This document shows, in pieces, positions 23,838-32,096 of a stretch of 64,000 bases of DNA. Position 1 is the first letter of the stretch. Each line of letters opens with the position of its first letter. The notes below the pieces were generated by a model. That model did no database searches. It saw only the letters and a list, made by a program, of their open reading frames with translations, and had not been told where the DNA came from. The DNA is taken from positions 95,976,001 through 96,040,000 of the forward strand of contig JBITNC010000001.1 in assembly GCA_050084985.1 (NCBI GenBank), written 5' to 3'. Position numbers and translations under genes: made by a program. The DNA is from Nageia nagi. Lineage: Eukaryota; Pinophyta.

Positions 23838-23923
23838 AAGTTCTATTTAGTACTATGCATATGTGTTATGCCTATGTTTTAAGTTCTATTTAGTACTATG
23901 CATATGTGTTATGCCTATGTTTT
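23838..23923. repeat. Exact 43-bp tandem duplication
   Basis: The unit from 23838 to 23880 is repeated without a mismatch at 23881-23923. Perfect identity suggests a recent slip or an assembly artefact. Confidence 0.95.
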
Positions 23924-24291
23924 CTAAATCACCACTTATAAAATATTCTAATTAATAATGAGACTACTTTCAATACCTTCAACGAAATACATAACAATGT
24001 TTACTCAACAAATTTAGTTACTTGAGATTTAAACATGTGTTCATAATTTCATATTAAAAGAAGTGAAATGCAAGAACAATTATAGCAGGACTACAATACA
24101 AGTATAAGAGCAACATCATCAAAGTGTTAGTACATGAACAATGCCACAAAGAAAATAGAAGGCAAACTAATAGCCAGTGTCATGAAAGCACACAATTAGT
24201 TTCCCTGTCCTATCTGCTGCTAGAGAATCAAATTTTGCGCTACATATATAAACAATCATAACTATTTTGCTATACAAACGTAGATCATAAT

Positions 24292-24572
24292 TGCAATGGC
24301 ATAACTGCCCATCAATTCAGAGCAAAGGGAAACAATAATGTCAAATGACAGGTGCATTTGTGGAAATTTTAGTATTCCCTTTCTCAGGTTTAATTTCTGT
24401 ATTTTCAGAACAACAAAAGAAAATGTATAACAACGTGGAGCATTGCATATTGCATTCAGAAGGTGCAATGGTATAACTGCTTAAGCATGCAGGGCAAAGT
24501 TCAAAAACAAGGTCATATGATAAGTGCATCCATGGGAATTGTTGGATTCCCTTTCTCAGGTTTAATTATCAT
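24292..24572. repeat. Diverged tandem pair, spacing about 172 bp
   Basis: GCAATGGCATAACTGC...TTCCCTTTCTCAGGTTTAATTT at 24292-24400 recurs as GCAATGGTATAACTGC...TTCCCTTTCTCAGGTTTAATTA at 24464-24570. Word order is kept between; non-coding. Confidence 0.8.
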
Positions 24573-25729
24573 ATTTATGTTCGATAAAAGCAATCATAGT
24601 GTATCGCAGGTGTAACATCTGAAAAAATGTTTCCCATACTGAACGACATTTATTCACCTTACACATATTTCGAACGTATGTTCACTTAAGCAATATTCTT
24701 TACTTTCCTAACACATTAGACAATATTCTATGACACACAAAATATTCTTTTATGACACTTCACTAGTGAATCATTACATGAGTTAAATAGTAGATGTGTA
24801 ACATGCCACTCTCCTTGCAGAAGATTTATCCTTGAAGCTTGAAATCTGAAAATTGTTATTGAAAGCTATAAATTGACTTCCAAGTGGCATCCTAATTTGC
24901 TAATTTGCCTTATAACTAGACGTCCTTTTCCCAAGCTTGAAATTTCTGTATTAAAACCTCAAAATGATGGACATCCCCTTTTTCAAATCTGTTTTGTCGT
25001 TGAAACAATGCAAAATTGTCCCTAAAAATTTGGGCGACCAATTTAGAAGCTTCCCAAATTGAGTAGTGGTGTGAAAGGAGTCCCAAAGTTGTCAAATAAT
25101 GCCAAGATTTTGCCTCAAAAATTTGGACGGCCTATTTCTAGTGATCAAATGTGAATCTGTATTGCTGAAATTATACTCTTGTGTTTTCCTTATATCTCCA
25201 ACCAATTTTAGCAAATTTTATACCAACAAATTTGAATCCTATTTCAAAAATTTTCAAATAAAATCTAAAACTAATTTTTTTAAACCTTTAATCCTTTTCT
25301 CTCCAGATTTGAAATAACTCTTGAAAATTATAAAATGAATTTTTAACATTTCTCAAGGCTGAAATATGCAAATAAAAATGCTCAAAAGTTATTTTGATAC
25401 CTCTAGGGTGGGACAAACTTGTCCAAGTGCCAGATTTGAGGGATGAAATTCTAGAATGGAGTTCCAGGGCCCAATGTTCCTCCTCCAGACTCTTTCAAAC
25501 ACCAAACAAGTCCCAAAAATGTAACGTCACTCTCCTTGAGTCCCAACATCCTAGATCCAAGGCTCAAAATCACAACATTCTCCTTCTTGAGTGTAACGAA
25601 CTACTTTAATTCTACTATGATGCTCTAATTCCACAATAATATCTTTGGATCTCAATTACCACTACGAATTCTCTAACCTTTAGTCTTCAATTGTTTTTAG
25701 ATCTCTCCACCAAGTTGGCCAGATCTTAG

Positions 25730-25741
25730 GCTTTGATACCA
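25730..25741 (-). other. Primer-binding site variant in block B
   Basis: The minus strand reads TGGTATCAAAGC, one base different from the common TGGTATCAGAGC. The same variant (TGGTATCAAAGT) occurs at 44709-44698 beside another minus-strand LTR. Confidence 0.7.
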
Positions 25742-25747
25742 CTATAA

Positions 25748-27125
25748 TGAGTTGAACTAGGGCTTATTTGAAAATGCATAAATGGTGGTCAATAAAATAT
25801 TAGAAAATTACTATAAATCCACTCATGCGTAGATATAAGGCTTCAAATACCCAAAATGTCTAAAATCATACCCTAGGAGTAGAATGAATTATTACAAGAA
25901 TGATAACTTCACAAAATATTGCTAATAAATGCAACATTTAATCTACAAGTGTTAGATTTCACAAGATATTCCAAATAATAATCCAAATTAGGAAAACAAA
26001 ATATATCTTGAATAATTATGCTAAGAGAAATAGACACAAGCCTCAATTATAGAGCAAATGATGCCCTAGATGGAAAAACCTATACTTGGGGGCTAGATCT
26101 CCACTCTACAATACTCAATTCTTGGATCTTGATGCCCTCCAAAACTAGGCAATGGTCAAAGGCTTGATTGGTAATGCTAGGATCTCTAAATGACCTTCTA
26201 ATGTTGATGATGTCTTTAGTGATGGATCTACAATGATGGATCTTTAGTTGAGAGATGGTTCTAGAGCCTTCTAATCCTCAACAATGATAAGGCTTGCACT
26301 AGGGCATCCTCCTTAGTTGTGGTGGGAACTCTAGGGTTTCTCTAGGATTCTTCAATAATCCAAGATATGCCAAGCCCTATATAGCTAGCTTCAACCATTG
26401 AGGAATGCTAGTTTCAAAGTCACAATCTGATAAGTCCTAAGGTTTTGCTAGACCTCAAGTACCTTTCTATTGGGTTTTCTTACAAAGAGGAGTGAAGAGA
26501 GCTCATGCCCACATCTAGGGAAATAATAATAATCAAGCATACTTAAATTAGTGCAAGACTCTTCCTTTTATAACATCTTCTTGCCAACAAACCTTCTAGA
26601 TGCCCCATGATGCCTTGGAATCATCTCAATTACATTTGATGGTCGAGATTTGTCCTTGTAGTAGGATGTTGCATCTTGATGTGCCTTGTGATTATAACAA
26701 TCTCATTTAAGGGGCTCAATTCACCCTTAGAAGTCATATTACATCTCAACATTACAAAGTGGGATCTCATAATGTCTCAAAATAGTCCTAATTAATTATA
26801 AATTACTCCTAAATAAACTTCCTAAATAAACTAAAACAACCTTGTATATCCCTTGAAGAGGGACATCACTCTTAATGATGCCAAATGGGAGAGAATTACG
26901 GAATTCTATGTGCACATGATATTAGAAATTTGACTTCATAAGCAAACTTGCAAATGCTATAACTCCTTCATTTCTTGATAAAACCATGTTGTGTAACCTT
27001 TCAAAATGAATGGCATGAGATTCCCTATCGCTTCCAAGTGAAGAATCAACAATTCATGGCTTGTGGAAGAAGAAATTCCTTTAAAATTGAAAATGAGTTG
27101 GAATACCAAAATTGAAAATATTACA
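25748..27125 (-). repeat. Old minus-strand 5' LTR in block B (about 1.38 kb)
   Basis: The left border is set by the neighbouring primer-binding site and TG at 25748; the right border by ATTACA at 27125 (minus strand TGTAATATTTTC). Length is close to the 1.3-1.5 kb LTRs of the element at 40057-46040, and both have CCCTAG near the end, so they may be distant relatives. No 3' partner or coding region was found. Confidence 0.6.
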
Positions 27126-27346
27126 ATCCCAACCTCTTGTATATGCATAATATTGAATGATCTCCAAGCTTGGTAGTAGAGGTGGAGAAGCTATGGACAA
27201 AGATGTTCCTTCATTGTTCAAAGCAATTTGCACTCCTATATTTTTAACACCTTCTTTAACCCAATTTGTTGGGTTGAACTCTATTAGTAAGCTCATGTCA
27301 ATTTGCAAGTCATTTTTGTATTGATTTTGGTTGACATGAGTTGGTG

Positions 27347-27351
27347 AATTT
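27347..27351. repeat. Target-site duplication, left
   Basis: AATTT immediately precedes the TG of the left LTR and is identical to 34320-34324. Confidence 0.95.
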
Positions 27352-27740
27352 TGTTGAGCATGTGTGATTGAGAAGTGTAATTGTAATTGTTGTCAACAAG
27401 GTATTGATCAGGTTCCGGAGGTATTGACCGGGTTCCGGAGGCTTGAAAGAATTCCGAAATTGAGAAGTGTGATTGTAATAGTTGTTAACAAGACTGTGAT
27501 CAGATTCCGGAGGTTTGACCGGGTTCCGGAGGTGCTGAGTGATTGAGATGTTGTCAATACGTGATTTTGGTAAAGCCAGGGTTACGTAAACAAAGAGTTC
27601 CGGAAGTGAAGTGTGATTGATTGACCGGTTCCGGAGGATTAACTAAGTTTCGGAAGTGAAGAGTGACTGTATAGATCGGGTTCCGGAGGTTTGACTATGT
27701 TCCGGAAGAGAGTGTGATTGGTTGATCTAGTTCCGGAAGA

Positions 27741-28260
27741 AGATGACGTCAGTGATTTCGGGTCTTCACTTAAATCCGAAGTCCGGAAGTGATGAGGTCA
27801 GCAAGGAGCGATCAAAGAGCCGGAGCCAAGAGAGTAAAACATTCCGAAAGCAAATGATGACATCATAAGGAAAGAGTTATACTCTGTTTCCGGAGTCCGG
27901 AAGTGATGACATCATGGTGCAAGTGTTCAAAGGTCCGGAGATAAAGGTCCGGAGATAAAGGTCCGGAGACAAAAGTCCGGAGGTCAAGATCCGGAGATAA
28001 ACGTCCGGAGATAAAAATCCGGAGATACACGTCTGAAGATAAAAGTCCGGAAATGATGACATCATAAGGAAAGAGTTATACTCTGTTTCCGGAGTCCGGA
28101 AGTGATGACATCATGGTGCAAGTGTTCAAAGATCCGGAGATAAACGTCCGGAGATAAAAATCCGGAGATACACGTCTGAAGATAAAAGTCCAGAAATGAT
28201 GACGTCATGCGAAAAGCGTTATACTCTATTTCCGGAGTCCGGAGGATGATGACATCACGA
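27741..28260 (+). promoter_or_regulatory. Cluster of TGACGTCA / TGACATCA palindromes in LTR U3
   Basis: TGACGTCA occurs at 27744 and 28200; TGACATCA at 27858, 27907 and about 28058, 28105 and 28252, several inside longer ATGATGACATCAT palindromes. TGACG-type palindromes are known binding sites of plant bZIP (TGA/CRE-like) factors. Each is embedded in a repeated block with TCCGGAGTCCGGA, so the cluster grew by duplication. A role in stress-induced transcription is inference. The 3' LTR repeats the same set about 4745 bp further on. Confidence 0.6.
27932..28050 (+). repeat. Short tandem array of GTCCGGAGATAAA units
   Basis: About nine units of 13-15 bp (GGTCCGGAGATAAA and variants) run head to tail; a second shorter run is at 28133-28190. 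Corresponding runs occur in the 3' LTR (about 32677-32795 and 32878-32935). Confidence 0.9.
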
Positions 28261-28616
28261 TGTATACAGAAAACATCCGGTAAGCTAGGAAAGAGTCCGG
28301 AATAATCAGAAATACCATTATGAAGGAGAGAAGAGTCCGGAATCGTAAGAAATACCATAATGAAGAATAAAAGAGTCCGGAATTAGCTGAAATCCATGGA
28401 GAAAGAAGTATACCTGTCTAAACAACTCTGTTTGAGAAATGAAAGTGTTCGTCAGTTACAAACAAGGATTCTGTTGATAACGTATAATGGTAGGAACAGT
28501 TTCCTGGAGTGTTATTGATGCGTAACGGTTAAGTACAGGAATAATGTGAAAAACGGATGTAAGAAAAGGAGCAGAGAGTTGCAGTGTGAACAGTGTGAAA
28601 ATGGCAAGAAGTTATG

Positions 28617-28825
28617 AGTGCACAGCTCGAGAGAGAAGTAGCTGAGATTGCACAGCTGGAGGACAATGTAAGTTATGATTGCACAGCTCGAGGAGAGAAG
28701 TAGCTGAGATTGCACAGCTTGAGAATAATGCAAGTAATGATTGCACAGCTCGAGGAGAAAGGAAGTAATGAGTGCACAGCTCGAGGAAAGTGGTAGTTGC
28801 GGTTTCACAGCTCAAGGAGAAGTGA
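28617..28825 (+). repeat. Tandem TGCACAGCTCGAGGAGA units
   Basis: About seven imperfect units of 25-37 bp share GCACAGCTCGAG. Long open frames on the opposite strand, rich in Leu, Ser and Cys, are by-products of this array. The array recurs in the 3' LTR from about 33362 to 33571. Confidence 0.88.
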
Positions 28826-29108
28826 AGCAGGTAATGGGATATGCAGATATAAGAGTTGGTTTCTAGGTGTAAAATGAGGGGGATGAAAAGGGTGAAAAGA
28901 GGCAAAGTGTGTGCGGAGTGTGTGATGAGAAGTGCGTGAAGTAAAGTATGCAAACGCAGGTAATTGCATGAGTGTGATGAGCAGAGAAGTGAGTGAAAGC
29001 AAGTGCTGTGTGTAAAGTGAAGTATCCGAAGTGTATGCCGTGAGCATTAGAGCTAGACCATTGAGGGTCTTCTAGAACTGTATTCTCTCTTTCATCTTGA
29101 ATGATGTC

Positions 29109-29387
29109 TCAAGTGGGTGCTTGATAAGTGGTAGTTGGTGCTACCCTTCACAGTTGGTGCTGTGAGTTTGAGAGCTGGAGTTGGTGCTCCAGGCAGTTGG
29201 TGCTGCTATTCTCAGAGTGGTAGTTGGTGCTACCCTTCACAGTTGGTGCTGTGAGTTTGAGAGCTGGAGTTGGTGCTCCAGGCAGTTGGTGCTGCCATTC
29301 TCAGAGTGGTAGTCGGTGCTACCCTTCACAGTTGGTGCTGTGACTCTGTAAGTTTTTTTTAATGGCTGGATTTGGATTGGTGTCCAA
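29109..29387 (+). other. Array of 12 hairpins with invariant TTGGTG-type loops (5' LTR)
   Basis: Stems and positions: TCAAG/CTTGA 29109-29124 (loop TGGGTG); GGTAG/CTACC 29130, 29219 and 29308 (the last loop TCGGTG); TCACAG/CTGTGA 29148, 29237 and 29326; CTGGAG/CTCCAG 29175 and 29264; GCAG/CTGC 29193 and 29282; TTGGA/TCCAA 29372-29387. Other loops are TTGGTG. An 89-bp unit (29128, 29217, 29306) explains part of the repetition. Within one unit, four different stems share the loop, which repetition alone does not explain. The array lies about 190 bp before the primer-binding site, so it is probably in the 5' leader of the genomic RNA. Confidence 0.9.
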
Positions 29388-29575
29388 GCAGTCATTTTCG
29401 GGGATGTAGCCAATCTGGTGAACCTCGTTACATCTGGTGTTGTGTGATGTACTGGTGTGATTGCTTAGTTTTCTCTGGTTTTTAATCTATCGTTATTTAA
29501 GAAGATTAAATTGATTATTTTTATATATACTGATTCACCCCCCCCCCCTCTCAGTGTCACTCAAAGTCCAACAAT

Positions 29576-29588
29576 TGGTATCAGAGCC
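29576..29588 (+). other. Primer-binding site of the young element
   Basis: TGGTATCAGAGCC, complementary to the initiator tRNA-Met 3' end, lies two bases after the 5' LTR. Confidence 0.95.
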
Positions 29589-29637
29589 AGGTTCCTACTC
29601 AGGCTATAACAGCTAAGGAGATCCGGGTAGTGGCACT

Positions 29638-31774
29638 ATGGCAAGCGGAGAAGGTTTCTCATCTAACAAGGCACCTCTCTTTGATGGAAACAATTATGCT
29701 TTCTGGAAAATTCGAATGAAGACTTATCTCAGTGCGTTGGGATTTGGCACTTGGAATGCGGTTAAAGAGGTTACACTCCTCCCCCTACAGGTCCCTCAGA
29801 TGAAGCAGAAAGAAAGGCATTTGAATATGATGCCAAAGCAAGAAATGCTCTAATGTGTGGTCTTGTGGACAGCGAACTGGTGAAAGTTATGGCATGCAAA
29901 TCTGCTAAAGAAATGTGGAAAAAGTTGAAAAGCATTCACGAAGGAGATGACAAAGTTAAGGAAGCAAAACTCCAAACTCATAGAGCTCAATTCGAAGGTC
30001 TAAAGATGAATGAAGATGAAACCATCGAAGCCTACATGCTAAGAGTAAATGAAATTACTAATGCAATCAGAGGTCTTGGAGAAGAAATTGAAGATCACGT
30101 CATCGTAAAAAAGGTACTGCGATCTCTCACATCTCGCTTTGATTCAAAAGTGTCTGCAATTGAAGAAGCAAAAAATTTGAAAACTTTCAGCATGGATGAA
30201 TTGCATGGATCACTAACTGCTTATGAAATGAGGATCGGAAAAACAAAACCTTCAGAAAAGGAAGCAGCGTTTAAAACCAGTAACAGTACCAAAGCCAAAG
30301 TGGATTCTGACGATGAGGAACAATCGGACGAAGCAGAGGCAAATTTCATTAGAAAGCTAAAAAGAGGAAAAGGTAAGTATAAAGGCAAGCTGCCTTTTAA
30401 ATGTTTTAACTGTGGTGGTATTGGTCATTTTATTTCAAGGTGTCCATATAGAAAAACTGATAAAGATGATCAAGAGTCATGTCTTGAGAGAAACCACAGA
30501 GTGAAATCTCATGCTAAAAATAAAAGGTCAAATAAACAGAGATTCATATCTAGAAATGAAGGCTCCACTGATAATGGTTCCAGCAGTGAATCAGAAAAAG
30601 AATACAATGGAGCATCGTTTATGGCATTTGAAGAGAAACTGAATAAAGATAGTCAAACTGACCAAAAACATAAAGAGTCAGATGAAGAAACTGACTGTGA
30701 GATTGAGTATGATCTTGAAGAAGAACTAATAACAGCATTGAATGAACTAGAGAAAGAAATAAGAAAAATGAGAGACTCTCAAAAAGGTTTGATGATGCAA
30801 GCAATATCATAGAAAACTTAAAAGTAGAAGTGGAAGAGTCTAGGAGAATAAATGAGAGTTTGGAGGAACAACTTCTAGTGAAAGTTGAGAGTTACAGCAA
30901 GCTTGAAGAAGAAACAACTGGGCTGCGTATGCAACTAGAGGAAGTCACCAAGAAAATTAGCTCCTTTGAATATCTAGAAGGAAGGTCGACTAAACTCAGC
31001 GAAATCATCAATAGTCAAAGAATGTTTTCTGATAGATCTGGTCTGGGATATGAACAAGGACAATCTTCCCATGACACAAAAAGAGAAGACATGAAAGAAA
31101 CCAAAAAGAAGGAAGGTGGCTCAGGACTGGAGGATGATGGCTACACTCAAGTGCATTCCAAAAGAAGACCCTATACAGGACCAAGAAGTACTCAGCAACA
31201 CAATAGATATATCCATTCATTCAATGGGTACTGTTTCAAGTGCAATGAGTATGGACACAAGATTTCTGAATGTAAGTATAACATCACTCCAAGAACCTTT
31301 GTTACTAGGAATGCATTCGGTCCACTAGTGGAGTATCCTGTTGAATGTTACAAATGTCATGAATATGGACACATTGCCAGATTCTGCAGAAGTAATCATG
31401 GCATGAGGTTCTTCCCACGGAGACAATTTCCCTCCATGAGACAGAATAAACAGTTTCAGCGCAGTCATCCACAAGAAGAAGAAAAGTGTAATAAAAAACA
31501 AGGAGCTGAAACAAAAGTAAAACAAGTCTGGAAAGAAAAGGAGAAACCCAGAGAGGATAAAGAGTCCTTGGTTGCTCAAACAGAATTAAAAGCTCAAAAC
31601 AAACCATCACCATGGATACTAGACAGCGGATGCTCAAGTCACATGACAGGTGACAAGAAGAAATTTCAAAAACTACAGGAATATGAAGGTGGGACAGTTA
31701 GATTTGGAAATGATGATTGGTTTTGGCATAAGAGCAGTAAGAGATATGCCCAGTGTCAGCAAACCAATAGATGA
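29638..31774 (+). pseudogene. Gag-protease reading frame with two frameshifts
   Basis: The start ATG at 29638 is the first after the primer-binding site. Domains in order: Copia Gag N-terminus (FDGNNYAFWK, UBN2 type); zinc knuckle 1 at 30402-30443 (C-2-C-4-H-4-C intact); acidic coiled-coil region to about 31000; SGLGYE; knuckle 2 at 31232-31273; knuckle 3 at 31346-31387; protease DSG with Asp at 31622. The frame moves by -1 near 29770 and again in an A run near 30782, each consistent with loss of one base. The three open segments are 29638-29853, 29853-30812 and 30830-31774. After the protease start the polyprotein ends at 31774. With intact knuckles, RNA binding is the function most visibly kept. 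Confidence 0.9.
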
Positions 31775-31878
31775 TATTTGTGATTCATGCAACACCGACC
31801 TATGCGGACAAATAAAAACACAGAGTGTAAATAGAGATAAGTATTTTATTCTGTTCATATTTGATTATTCAAGCTAGG
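31710..31878 (+). pseudogene. Scrap of Copia integrase at the deletion junction
   Basis: In a frame open at 31650-31877 the residues include KPIDDICDSC (end of the integrase zinc-binding region) joined to TDLCG and then DKYFILFIFDYSS, the start of the catalytic core. Sequence expected between and after these is missing. This locates at least two deletions: one removing the pre-integrase and much of the HHCC domain, one removing the rest of integrase, RT and RNase H. Confidence 0.8.
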
Positions 31879-32013
31879 AGTTGTCTTTCTCAAGCATTAG
31901 CTAGTTCTGGACGTCACATTCTCAGGGGAAGTGCTTCTGTGGATCCTGTGTTTACTACTAATTTTCTGAGAATGTCGTGCATGGACTCAGGGGGAGTCTG
32001 TAAGTGCCCTTTG

Positions 32014-32096
32014 TTATTGTTGACAAAGGGGGAGAGAAAAGTCCCGATCATGGTGTCTGATCGAATGGTGTTGCCAACAATTCCAAAGGGGGAGAT
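32014..32096 (+). other. Polypurine tracts before the 3' LTR
   Basis: CCAAAGGGGGAGAT at 32083-32096 adjoins the 3' LTR start TGTTGAG and is the probable plus-strand primer. A second tract (ACAAAGGGGGAGAGAAAAG, about 32020-32038) lies about 60 bp upstream, as in some SIRE-like elements with internal purine tracts. Confidence 0.85.

Larger units (their letters stand above)
20951..24892. other. Spacer between the duplicated blocks; no gene recognised
   Basis: About 3.9 kb of AT-rich sequence. I saw only short ORFs without motifs, a dinucleotide repeat (21931-21961), one exact 43-bp tandem duplication (23838-23923) and one roughly 172-bp repeat pair (24292-24572). The first few hundred bases may still be decayed transposase C-terminus or flank. 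Confidence 0.45.
27352..29573 (+). repeat. 5' LTR (2,222 bp)
   Basis: It starts TGTTGAGCATG and ends CCAACA, two bases before the primer-binding site. The left half is full of TCCGGA words and of TGACATCA / TGACGTCA palindromes. The middle has TGCACAGCTCGAGG tandem units (28617-28825). The right part holds the hairpin array (29109-29387). A polypyrimidine block with 11 C residues lies just before the end. No convincing TATA box was found, so the U3/R limit is unknown. Confidence 0.97.

Noticed and set aside
28062-29047. Long minus-strand ORFs rich in Leu, Ser, Thr and Cys over the 5' LTR, repeated at 32807-33793
   Set aside because: They are reverse-strand readings of the tandem repeats of the LTR, present identically in both LTRs; no domain or start context.
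29576-29588. tRNA gene
   Set aside because: The TGGTATCAGAGC sites in the window are primer-binding sites complementary to tRNA 3' ends. No cloverleaf sequence surrounds them.
30770-30830. Programmed -1 frameshift between gag segments in the young element
   Set aside because: The A run does not give a proper X XXY YYZ slip site in phase, and Copia elements normally use a single frame. A lost base is simpler.
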